Source: Bacillota bacterium (GTDB taxonomy: Bacteria > Bacillota > Sulfobacillia > JAJZYS01 > JAJYTV01). Taken from it: a stretch of 9,763 bases of DNA. Both the position numbers and the translations under genes were made by a program. Below are positions 1-5,835 of the stretch, piece after piece. The stretch is from contig JAJYNV010000273.1 in assembly GCA_021786135.1 (NCBI GenBank), positions 1-9,763 of the forward strand. The letters run 5' to 3'. Position 1 is the stretch's first letter, and each line of letters begins with the position of its first letter. The notes beneath the pieces were generated by a model that saw only the letters and a list, made by a program, of their open reading frames with translations, made no database searches and was not told the origin of the DNA.

Positions 1-2
1 TA

Positions 3-31
3 TTGCTCTGCCTGACCGACACTGGTAATAT
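3..31 (+). promoter_or_regulatory. Promoter of tnpA, probably giving a leaderless mRNA
   Basis: A -35 box TTGCTC (3-8) is followed by an exact 17-base spacer and an extended -10 box TGgTAATAT (TG at 23-24, hexamer 26-31). The start point expected seven bases after the -10 box is position 38, the A of the tnpA ATG. No Shine-Dalgarno sequence can be seen in front of that ATG, which agrees with leaderless translation. The site lies in the element's left end, where IS607 TnpA is expected to bind, so self-repression is plausible (inference). Confidence 0.55.
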
Positions 32-37
32 TCGGGT

Positions 38-715
38 ATGGAAGACAAGCTTCTGACGCTGCGCGAGTCCGCAAACCTGCTCGGCGTGAGCACGAAGTCG
101 CTGCAGCGCTGGGACAAGGACGGCACTGTGCGGGTGGTGCGAACGCCAGGCGGAAAGCGAAGGGTGCCTCTTTCGGAGATCCGGCGGCTGCAGGGAGACA
201 GCGAGATGGGGCGGCCGAAGGTGGCCTGTCTCTATGCGCGCGTGTCCTCCCACGAACAGAAGGCGAAGGGGGATCTCGGGCGGCAACTTGAGTACCTGCG
301 GGTACGGATACCCAAGGGCACTTTCGCGGATGTCCTCGAGATCACCGACGTGGCGTCGGGCATGTCGGACCGGCGCAAGGGTCTGCTGCGCCTGATGGCA
401 CTCGCTCGGCGGGGCGAAGTGACCGACGTGTTCGTGACCTACAGGGACCGGCTGAGCCGGTTCGGCTACGGGTACCTGCAGACGTACTTCGAGGCCTTCG
501 GGGTGCAACTGCACGTCATCGAGTCGGTGGAGGACCGAAAATCGGCGCACGAGGAGCTCGCGGAGGACCTCATCGCCATCGTCACGAGCTTCTCCGGCAA
601 GCTCTACGGGATACGCAGCCACCAAAAGGCGAGAGCACTCGTGGAAGCGGTGAGGGAGGCTGTTCGCGATGATGGCGACGTACGAGGCGAGGATTCCGGA
701 CAGCCGGCTCCATGA
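38..715 (+). CDS. tnpA: IS607-family transposase TnpA (MerR-headed serine recombinase)
   Basis: This 225-residue protein catalyses strand exchange for excision and insertion of the element through a phosphoserine DNA intermediate. Residues 5-50 form a MerR-like helix-turn-helix (LTLRESANLLGVSTKSLQRW, then a TPGGKRR wing). A resolvase catalytic domain follows from about residue 61. The nucleophile is predicted to be Ser70 in YARVSS, and supporting arginines are visible in TYRDRLSRFG (residues 134-143). This domain order, DNA-binding first and catalytic second, is typical of IS607 TnpA and reversed relative to classical resolvases. Length is normal for the family. The last 47 bases overlap tnpB, which implies translational coupling. 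The C-terminal tail (DGDVRGEDSGQPAP) lies entirely in the overlap and is probably not conserved. The start is the first ATG, placed exactly at the predicted transcription start. Confidence 0.93.
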   Translation: MEDKLLTLRESANLLGVSTKSLQRWDKDGTVRVVRTPGGKRRVPLSEIRRLQGDSEMGRPKVACLYARVSSHEQKAKGDLGRQLEYLRVRIPKGTFADVLEITDVASGMSDRRKGLLRLMALARRGEVTDVFVTYRDRLSRFGYGYLQTYFEAFGVQLHVIESVEDRKSAHEELAEDLIAIVTSFSGKLYGIRSHQKARALVEAVREAVRDDGDVRGEDSGQPAP

Positions 716-2243
716 CCTCTTCCTCGAGATTGCGGACCTCTTCGGCCATGCGGAGCGCGAGCTGTACGTGGAGCGCTACCGCCACGGACGGAGCCTTTCG
801 GACTGCAAGCGCGAGTTCGGGCTCCGGTTCGGACTCACGGCGCGCCAGTTCAACGCGATCGAGGCGACGCTGCGCGGCAAGGTGGAGGGGGTCCGGGAAG
901 GACGGAAGATCCGCATGGACAGCCTCCTTGCCGCCATCGCCTCGGCGGAGCGGACGATCCGGAAGATCCAGCGCGAGATCAAGCAGGGTTCGCTCGCGCC
1001 GGATGCGCTGCGCAAGAGGCGGTTTACGCTCCATCAAAAGAAGCGGCGCCTCGCATCCCTTCGCGTGCGCCTTGCGGCCATCGAAAGGGACAAACAGGAG
1101 AAGAGAATCCGCATCTGCTTTGGCAGCCGGCGGCTCTTCCATAGGCAGTTCCATCTGCGCGAGAACGGCTACGCCTCGCACGAAGAGTGGCTCGAGGACT
1201 TTCGTCGCGCGCGTTCCGCGCAGTTCACCTGCCTTGGCTCGAAGGACGAGACGTCGGGGAACCAATCCTGCACCCGGATGCCGGACGGGAGGCTGCGCCT
1301 TCGGGTGCCGTGGGCGCTCCAGGAGCGCTACGGAAGGCACGTCTGGATCGAGGGGATTGCGTTCCGCTATGGCCAGGCGGAGATCGACGCGGCACTCCTG
1401 CGCGGGACGGCCGTGAGCTACCGCTTCCTGCGGCGAAGCCGCAGGGGCAGGGACGTCTGGTACGTCCAGGCGTCCATCGAGCGGCCGGACGCTGAGGTCG
1501 TCACACACCGACGGCTCGGGGGCATCGGCGTTGACGTGAACCCCTCTCACATCGATATCGCGGAGATCGACCGCTTCGGCAACGTGATCGGTGTGCGCTC
1601 GTTCCCTATGGCCATCCACCATCGCCGAAAGGATCAGGTCGATGCGGCTCTCGGCGAGGTCACGGCGGACATCGTAGCCATGGCGAAGGCGGCAAACAAG
1701 CCCGTTGTCATCGAGGAGCTCGACTTCCGGAGGAAGAAGGCGGCGCTTCGGGACAAATCCCCCCGCTATGCGCGGATGCTCTCCACCTTCGCCTATCGGA
1801 AGTTCCACGCACTTCTCGCCTCACGCGCCGCGCGGGATGGTGTCGAGGTGATCACCTGCAATCCCGCCTATACGAGTGTGATCGGTCAGGTAAAGTTTGC
1901 CCAGGGGTATGGCATATCGTCGCACTGCGCGGCGGCACTGGCCATTGCCCGCAGGGGTCTTGGGTTTGGTGAGCGCCTTCGGTCCAGATCCGCCTTCTCC
2001 GTACCCGTGAGGAATCGTGAGAAGCACGTCTGGGCCGATTGGGGGCGCCTCGCCAGGAGGCTGCGCGCAGAGCGCGGTCGGCGTCCCTCCGAGGGAGACC
2101 GTGGCAGGGGGAAACCCCTATCCTCGTCGGCATCGGGTGGGCGAAAGCCCGATCCGGACCCGGCTTGGGATGGCTTCGCTGCGGCACCGGGGTGCAATCC
2201 CCCGGCGCAAGTTGTCGGGAACGCTGTTCGCCCGGCGCCGTAG
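669..2243 (+). CDS. tnpB: TnpB-family RuvC-like protein with non-canonical RuvC-III and no zinc ribbon
   Basis: This 524-residue protein is the IS607 accessory protein. TnpB relatives are RNA-guided nucleases that help the element persist. The N-terminal half (1-280) is basic and partly helical (IRKIQREIKQ, RRFTLHQKKRRLASLR at about 118-132), followed by ICFGSRRLF (149-157) and GSKDETSGNQSC (190-201). RuvC-I is GIGVDVNP with Asp289, and RuvC-II is PVVIEELDF with Glu349/350. The RuvC-III region reads YGISSHCAAALAIARR (about 414-429), with His419 where an Asp is expected. The CxxC pairs of the usual zinc ribbon between II and III are absent. I recall a Bacillota family with these features, so this may be a family trait and not decay. 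The start follows GAGGGAGG (652-659) inside tnpA; an ATG at 672 is equally possible. From about residue 474 the sequence is low-complexity and overlaps a structured RNA region. Confidence 0.85.
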   Translation: MMATYEARIPDSRLHDLFLEIADLFGHAERELYVERYRHGRSLSDCKREFGLRFGLTARQFNAIEATLRGKVEGVREGRKIRMDSLLAAIASAERTIRKIQREIKQGSLAPDALRKRRFTLHQKKRRLASLRVRLAAIERDKQEKRIRICFGSRRLFHRQFHLRENGYASHEEWLEDFRRARSAQFTCLGSKDETSGNQSCTRMPDGRLRLRVPWALQERYGRHVWIEGIAFRYGQAEIDAALLRGTAVSYRFLRRSRRGRDVWYVQASIERPDAEVVTHRRLGGIGVDVNPSHIDIAEIDRFGNVIGVRSFPMAIHHRRKDQVDAALGEVTADIVAMAKAANKPVVIEELDFRRKKAALRDKSPRYARMLSTFAYRKFHALLASRAARDGVEVITCNPAYTSVIGQVKFAQGYGISSHCAAALAIARRGLGFGERLRSRSAFSVPVRNREKHVWADWGRLARRLRAERGRRPSEGDRGRGKPLSSSASGGRKPDPDPAWDGFAAAPGCNPPAQVVGNAVRPAP

Positions 2244-2280
2244 ACCGGTTTGTACTCCAATGTCTACGTTCCTAGGAACG
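2081..2280 (+). ncRNA. Candidate omega RNA (guide scaffold) at the 3' end of tnpB
   Basis: Several hairpins follow one another closely: TCCCT/AGGGA (2084-2096); AGGGG-GAAA-CCCCT (2106-2119); GGGC-GAAA-GCCC (2139-2150), flanked by ATC (2132-2134) and GAT (2151-2153) that could extend it; CCGGGG/CCCCGG (2187-2205); and CGTAGAC/GTCTACG (2239-2268). Two have GNRA tetraloops, which suggests selection on RNA structure. The protein encoded across this stretch is low-complexity and Pro/Gly/Arg-rich, so the DNA seems constrained as RNA more than as protein. The position, overlapping the tnpB 3' end and running toward the element's right end, is where TnpB omega RNAs are made. The exact 5' and 3' ends and the guide segment are not determined. 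Confidence 0.5.
2267..2280. repeat. Perfect 14-bp palindrome near the IS607 right end
   Basis: CGTTCCTAGGAACG is perfectly self-complementary. It lies 24 bases after the tnpB stop and shares its first two bases with the 3' arm of the CGTAGAC/GTCTACG stem. It could be a TnpA-binding site in the right end or part of the omega RNA fold. Neither role can be shown from one copy. Confidence 0.4.
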
Positions 2281-2340
2281 GTGACCTGCGGATAGACTGA
2301 GTACCTTCCGGGCGGTACCTGCGCGTGGGACAGGCTGCCG

Positions 2341-2370
2341 TTGACGGCAGTTTGGCCCAGGACATATCAT
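2341..2370 (+). promoter_or_regulatory. Probable sigma-A promoter for the MFS-acyltransferase gene
   Basis: TTGACG (2341-2346) and TATCAT (2365-2370) are separated by 18 bases. The -35 box forms the loop and one arm of the dyad CTGCCG-TTGA-CGGCAG (2335-2350). Transcription would start near 2377, just before the inverted repeat at 2379-2407, leaving a leader of about 60 bases before the ATG at 2439. Confidence 0.45.
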
Positions 2371-2378
2371 TATCACAA

Positions 2379-2407
2379 CGTCAAGCATCCGCTGTGGAGG
2401 CTTGACG
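2379..2407. promoter_or_regulatory. 8-bp inverted repeat in the leader of the MFS-acyltransferase gene (operator or hairpin)
   Basis: CGTCAAGC (2379-2386) and GCTTGACG (2400-2407) are perfect inverted repeats around a 13-base centre. They sit immediately downstream of the predicted start point. No T-run follows, so a terminator is unlikely. A repressor operator or an mRNA-stabilising 5' hairpin fits better. No regulator gene is adjacent. Confidence 0.4.
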
Positions 2408-2438
2408 CGCCATCATTGCTCCCGGCTGGGGTGATCGC

Positions 2439-4820
2439 ATGTCCCGTCCGGCAGCGTCAGAGCCACTGCCCGTCCGGCGGCAGGTGGCCCTCTCCGCGTA
2501 CTGGTTCTCTCTCAATTTCGAGACGGCCAGCCTGCTGACAATCATCATTCCGGCAGCCTTGGACCGGCTCGCGTTCCAAAGCCACGTGTCGATGCTCGCA
2601 CGCCTCGCGGTCCTCGGTTCGGTGGTCGCCATGGTTCTGCCGCCGTTCGCGGGCTCGGTCTCTGACCGCATCCACCGCCGCGGCGGACCGAGGCGGCCGA
2701 TGCTGCTGTGGGGCACCGCCGTCAACGTTCTGGGTCTCTTCTGGATGCTGTCGGCCGGCAGCGTCCTCAGCCTCGGAGCCGGCTTCCTCGTGGCCGTCAT
2801 CGGCCAGAACTTCGCGGGTGCGGCGTATCAGGCCATGATGCCCGACATCGTGCCGCGCGAGAACTGGGGACTCGCTTCGGGGTACATGGGCGTCGCGAGC
2901 CTCCTCGGCACGATCGGGGGACTCGCCGTCGCTGGGATCTTCGCCCCTTCCGTGGCGTACTGGACCATGGCGCTCTTCGCCGTTCTGGGGGCCGTCTACA
3001 GCGCCGGAGCCGCACACGGCGAAGAGGATGTCGTGCGCGATGAACTGCCACGCGCCAAGATCAGGAGCCGCCGTGACTTCATCCTCGTCTTCGCCGCTCG
3101 GTTCTGCGTCATGTTCGGCCAGGCGCTGCTCATGACGTACGCACTCTACTTCTTCCAGGACGACCTGCACGTCGTGAGCCCGCAGGGCTCGACCGCCCTG
3201 ATCGCCGGACTTGCGCTCCTTGGCGCGGTGCTGTCCGCCTTCGTGCTCGGCAACCTCTCGGACCGCTCCGACCGGCCCGGCATCGTCTTCTTCGCGAGCA
3301 TTCCGATGGCCATCGCGGCCGGCGGGTTCGGCCTCATGGAGAACCTGCACTGGATCTTCCTCTTCGCCATTCTGTACGGACTGGGCTACGGAGCCTACCT
3401 GTCGGTGGACTGGGCGCTCGCGCTCGACGCCATCCCGGACCTCAGCAACGTGGCGCGCGACCTCGGCGTCTGGGGCATCGCATCGAACCTGCCCGCCGTG
3501 CTCGCCCCCGTCGCCGGTGGTCTGATCCTGACCCAGATCGTGCAGCCGGCGCTCGGTTATCGCGACCTCTTCGTGCTCACCGGGGCCGTGACCCTCGTGG
3601 GCGCCGTCCTGGTGCTCTTCGTCCGCACCGAGAGAAGGTCGTCCTTTGCGGACATGGGCCTTCGTCTCGGTGTTTCGCTCTTGCTCTACATCTACGTGCG
3701 CATCGCCTACCGGGTATCGATCGAGGGGCGGCTGCCGGGTCGGCGGGCGGCGACACTCGTCGTGTCGAACCATGCCCACGACCTCGAGGGCATGGTGCTG
3801 CCCGTGTGCCTGCAGTGGCAGGGGAAGGTATCGCAGCCCGTGTATTCCGCGGGTTCCGAGAGACTCTTCGAGCCTGGCTTCCTCGCGACGCGCGGCCCTG
3901 ACGTCCTGAAGCCCCTGCTCGCAGGGGTGCATCTCGGCAAGGTGCTGCGCCATCTCGGGGTGCGGCCCATCGAGAACATGCCGCGGTCGCGCCCCTTCGT
4001 CGGACTTGCGTACGCCGTCTGGCAGAAGCACGGCAACCTGCCGCTCGCGGACGTCTTCACAGGCGATACGCTGGTGCGCCTCGGGGTGCGGGCATCCGGC
4101 GCGCGCCTGCGCGACGCCTGGCGGCCGCGGTTCCTGCCCGAGGCGCAGGTGGTGCTGCCCTTCAGTGCCCTCAGGGAACCCTACCGCAGCGAGCTCAGGA
4201 CCGGCCTGCGTGGGCGCGTGGAGGGGCAGATCGACGTGCTCACGGGGATCCTCGATGCCGGGGGTACGCTCTACCTGACGCCCGAGGGCCGCTACACCGA
4301 GGATGGCGCTCTCTGCCGCTTGCGCGAGTCCTTGCGGCGCCTCCTGCCCCATGCGGAGGAGGTCGTCCTCTCAGGCGTGAGCTATGACCCCTTCGCACCG
4401 GGGCGGCTGCGCATGTACGTGAGGCTCACGCCGCTCCGCAGCGGCATCGACCTCGAACGCCAGCTCGTGGCGAACCGGCCAGTCACCATAAGCCAGCTTG
4501 TGGCGGCGGTGCTGGTCGGGAAGGGAGAGCCGGTGACGCTAGGGGAGCTTCTGCGCGACGTGTTGGAGCGGCTCCATGGGGTGGAGGGGAAGGCTGCCCT
4601 CGTCCCTGACCTGAGACGGGACCCCGCATGGGCGGCGCGGCGGGTGGTGAGGGCCATGCTGAACCGCGGCATGCTGAGGTTTGAGGGAGACCGTCTCGCC
4701 CTTGCCGAAGCCCGGAAGGATACACGCTTCGAGGGTGTTGCGGATATGGTGGCCTACCAGGCGGCACAGTTCGCCGAGACCTCGTCAGCCCTGGCGGGCA
4801 TCCCTGCCGTTCTCGCCTGA
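2439..4820 (+). CDS. MFS transporter fused to a PlsC-type acyltransferase
   Basis: This 793-residue membrane protein has two modules. Residues about 15-400 form an MFS permease with many hydrophobic segments. It carries the loop motifs GSVSDRIHRRGGPRR (72-86) and GNLSDRSDRPG (271-281), in matching positions of the two halves. From about residue 405 the protein resembles 1-acylglycerol-3-phosphate acyltransferases: VVSNHAHDLEG (441-451) corresponds to the catalytic NHx4D motif but reads Hx4E, and LTPEGRYTEDG (613-623) matches the substrate-binding PEG motif very well. The remaining 100 or so residues are not recognised. The plan recalls LplT-Aas fusions, where a permease flips lysophospholipid to a cytosolic acyltransferase, so a lipid-remodelling role is inferred; the substrate is unknown. 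The chosen start follows GGGGTGATC. The gene ends 80 bases before sigK and is presumably host chromosomal. Confidence 0.85.
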   Translation: MSRPAASEPLPVRRQVALSAYWFSLNFETASLLTIIIPAALDRLAFQSHVSMLARLAVLGSVVAMVLPPFAGSVSDRIHRRGGPRRPMLLWGTAVNVLGLFWMLSAGSVLSLGAGFLVAVIGQNFAGAAYQAMMPDIVPRENWGLASGYMGVASLLGTIGGLAVAGIFAPSVAYWTMALFAVLGAVYSAGAAHGEEDVVRDELPRAKIRSRRDFILVFAARFCVMFGQALLMTYALYFFQDDLHVVSPQGSTALIAGLALLGAVLSAFVLGNLSDRSDRPGIVFFASIPMAIAAGGFGLMENLHWIFLFAILYGLGYGAYLSVDWALALDAIPDLSNVARDLGVWGIASNLPAVLAPVAGGLILTQIVQPALGYRDLFVLTGAVTLVGAVLVLFVRTERRSSFADMGLRLGVSLLLYIYVRIAYRVSIEGRLPGRRAATLVVSNHAHDLEGMVLPVCLQWQGKVSQPVYSAGSERLFEPGFLATRGPDVLKPLLAGVHLGKVLRHLGVRPIENMPRSRPFVGLAYAVWQKHGNLPLADVFTGDTLVRLGVRASGARLRDAWRPRFLPEAQVVLPFSALREPYRSELRTGLRGRVEGQIDVLTGILDAGGTLYLTPEGRYTEDGALCRLRESLRRLLPHAEEVVLSGVSYDPFAPGRLRMYVRLTPLRSGIDLERQLVANRPVTISQLVAAVLVGKGEPVTLGELLRDVLERLHGVEGKAALVPDLRRDPAWAARRVVRAMLNRGMLRFEGDRLALAEARKDTRFEGVADMVAYQAAQFAETSSALAGIPAVLA

Positions 4821-4827
4821 ACGTTCT

Positions 4828-4853
4828 GCGCGCTGGGTGTCACACCCCCGCGC
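4828..4853 (+). terminator. GC-rich hairpin after the MFS-acyltransferase gene
   Basis: GCGCG (4828-4832) pairs with CGCGC (4849-4853), and inside it GGGTG (4835-4839) pairs with CACCC (4843-4847) around the loop TCA. A second small hairpin, CCAGC-ATAG-GCTGG, follows at 4856-4869. There is no U-tract, so this is at best an imperfect terminator or an insulating structure between the transporter and sigK. Confidence 0.35.
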
Positions 4854-4900
4854 TGCCAGCATAGGCTGGTAAGGCATGCGTAGGGCAGGGGTGGTGGCGC

Positions 4901-5116
4901 ATGGATTTCGACGTGGTCGCGCTGATCGTGTTGCCGCTTCTTCGCGGGGTGTGGCTGCTCGTAGGCTATCTCTCCGGCAACGCCTTCCCGCAGCCGCTGT
5001 CGGAAGCGGAGGAGGCGGGGGCCCTCAAAGCATTGCGCGATGGCGACGCACGGGCCCGGCAGATGCTCATCGAACGCAACTTGCGGCTCGTGGCCCACAT
5101 CGTCAAGAAGTTGTGA
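4901..5116 (+). CDS. sigK: RNA polymerase sporulation sigma factor SigK, N-terminal fragment interrupted by an element
   Basis: SigK directs late mother-cell transcription (coat and spore maturation). This 71-residue ORF covers only the start of a protein normally near 240 residues. Residues 1-22 are a hydrophobic stretch resembling the pro-sequence that tethers pro-SigK to membranes until SpoIVFB cleaves it; the expected cut lies just before YLSGNAFPQPL (23-33). The region 1.2/2.1 signature MLIERNLRLVAHIVKK (55-70) is excellent. SigK homology then ends. The normal Phe and following Glu/Asn are replaced by Leu and a TGA supplied by foreign DNA (5110-5116), so the break is an insertion junction. 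AGGGGTGG (4887-4894) is a good ribosome-binding site for the ATG. The rest of the gene is not in the window. Function depends on excision restoring the frame, or on another sigK copy; otherwise this is a pseudogene. Confidence 0.88.
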   Translation: MDFDVVALIVLPLLRGVWLLVGYLSGNAFPQPLSEAEEAGALKALRDGDARARQMLIERNLRLVAHIVKKL

Positions 5117-5128
5117 TCATTACCACAA
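5111..5128. other. Probable attachment-site dyad at the sigK-element junction (attL-like)
   Basis: TTGTG (5111-5115) and CACAA (5124-5128) are inverted repeats around the 8-base centre ATCATTAC, immediately after the last SigK-like codon. Large serine recombinase att sites typically have imperfect dyad arms around a short core. The real core should be the bases shared with the other element end, which is not in this window, so the crossover point is only approximate. Confidence 0.4.
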
Positions 5129-5140
5129 GTAGCGGAATCC

Positions 5141-5152
5141 CGCTCTGGAGCG
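5141..5152. repeat. 12-bp dyad CGCTCTGGAGCG next to the recombinase remnant (copy 1)
   Basis: This perfect 5-bp dyad lies 12 bases outside the recombinase stop codon at the remnant. The identical 12-mer occurs at 7695-7706, again 12 bases outside the stop codon of the complete recombinase. It marks the outer limit of the duplicated block. It may be part of the element's att arm or simply conserved 3' flanking sequence. Confidence 0.45.
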
Positions 5153-5164
5153 CGATTTGCGGTG

Positions 5165-5329
5165 TCAAGAGAAGTCGGTGTACACGAGCTGCGGGTCTCC
5201 GTCGTCCTTGAAGATGATGCGTGCGTAGGAGTCGCGGACGATCACCTGCCACCTGGCGTTCCTTGCGCCAACGTCCAGTCTGGCGATACGATCGCGAAGC
5301 TCTGAGCGGGCAGGCTCAGCGTTTGGGGT
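5165..5329 (-). pseudogene. Remnant: C-terminal end of a large serine recombinase
   Basis: Read on the minus strand this encodes RSELRDRIARLDVGA and then SYARIIFKDDGDPQLV, ending YTDFS-stop (TCA at 5165-5167). It aligns with residues 448-496 of the complete recombinase at 7719-9209, with some substitutions and a two-codon in-frame deletion (VYTDFS against VLQYADFS). Weaker similarity may reach about 5329; in-frame TGA and TAG follow at 5333-5338. The catalytic and zinc domains are absent, so it cannot recombine DNA. The in-frame differences show that it diverged from an independent working gene and is not a recent copying artefact. It converges on the sigK fragment, the orientation expected of the element's original recombinase. 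Confidence 0.85.
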
Positions 5330-5330
5330 T

Positions 5331-5835
5331 CGTGACTATCACAGCCACCGCAGGTACGAAGGGAGGGCCCGGCATGAAGACGCTCGCAGTTGCGAGGGTT
5401 GGCACGCCCCCACGCAATCGGATTGTGGCCGGGCTAGTTTGGGCAATCCTGGCGCAAACAGCTTCGGATGCGGGGCCCACTCCCTCGTCTTCCACGGTTC
5501 AGACCGACAGCAGTGTTCCGCACCCACCACGGTAGGCACGATAGCCGCAGCCCCTGCCACCTAACGCCGCACTCTCAAAAGCGTCAGCGCACAGCCGCGC
5601 CGCGCGGGTTCGCCGACAGATCGGTCATCAGCGTAGGAGAGAGTCATCGCTTGTCTGCCCGAAAAGTGCGTTGTAACCCTGTTCTCACTTGCCGTTGAGG
5701 TATTATCCAAGGTAGAGGCGCGTACACGGTAGCGTCGTCGCCCACACTAGCAGGAGCCGGAAGCGCCGAGGGCGAAGTGACGTTGTCGTTTTCAGCTTTG
5801 CGCTGATGGAGCGACGCGGATAACGAGATCGGGAC
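5331..5835. other. About 500 bases without a convincing gene
   Basis: This stretch separates the recombinase remnant from the three-gene cassette. It holds a short inverted repeat, CTCGC-AGTT-GCGAG (5383-5396), one doubtful small ORF (5374-5535) and otherwise no recognisable coding sequence or RNA gene. Base composition shifts from GC-rich at its left to more balanced at its right, consistent with a junction between DNAs of different origin. The cassette promoter should be here, but no strong -35/-10 pair with correct spacing was found. Confidence 0.5.
5374..5535 (+). CDS. Doubtful 53-residue small ORF
   Basis: ATG follows GGGAGGG (5359-5365) at usable spacing. The peptide begins MKTLAVARVGTPPRNR, has a mildly hydrophobic stretch (RIVAGLVWAILAQTA) and ends in a Ser/Pro-rich tail. 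I recognise no family. The hairpin at 5383-5396 lies within its first codons. The ribosome-binding site is the only positive evidence, and chance is a good explanation. Confidence 0.15.
   Translation: MKTLAVARVGTPPRNRIVAGLVWAILAQTASDAGPTPSSSTVQTDSSVPHPPR

Larger units (their letters stand above)
1..2340 (+). mobile_element. IS607-type insertion element (tnpA-tnpB), outer ends not exactly defined
   Basis: The element contains a MerR-headed small serine recombinase overlapping a TnpB-family gene on the same strand, which is the diagnostic IS607 architecture. Known IS607 elements have no conventional terminal inverted repeats and make no obvious target duplication, so the ends cannot be fixed by eye. 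The left end probably lies before or within the first bases of the window, because the tnpA promoter begins at about position 3. The right end probably lies between the tnpB stop (2243) and the promoter of the next gene (about 2341). The tnpB 3' end and the following 40 bases are rich in hairpins, consistent with an omega RNA ending near the right end. Confidence 0.75.

Noticed and set aside
582..1808. Long minus-strand open frame opposite tnpA and tnpB (408 codons)
   Set aside because: It is antisense to two genes with clear catalytic motifs, its product is rich in Arg, Pro and Ala without domain features, and it is explained by high GC content.
2366..2379. ATCATTATCACAAC resembles 12 of 14 bases at the sigK junction (5116-5129)
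   Set aside because: The match is short, overlaps a predicted -10 box, and has no matching dyad arm or recombinase gene beside it, so a second att site is not supported.
2457..4352. Very long minus-strand open frame opposite the MFS-acyltransferase gene (631 codons)
   Set aside because: The product is a charged string rich in His, Glu, Gln and Arg with no fold, which is typical of the antisense of a GC-rich membrane-protein gene.
4859..4882. SigE-like sequence before sigK (GCATA and CATGCGTA)
   Set aside because: The spacing is several bases too short for SigE, and the -10 element matches poorly.
5221..5535. 104-codon plus-strand frame over the recombinase remnant
   Set aside because: Its first third is antisense to the remnant, which encodes clear recombinase sequence. 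Only the small internal ORF at 5374 has a ribosome-binding site, and it is listed as doubtful.
5671..5706. TTGTAA and TATTAT as a promoter for the three-gene cassette
   Set aside because: The spacing of 24 bases is too long for a sigma-A promoter, and no better pair was found.
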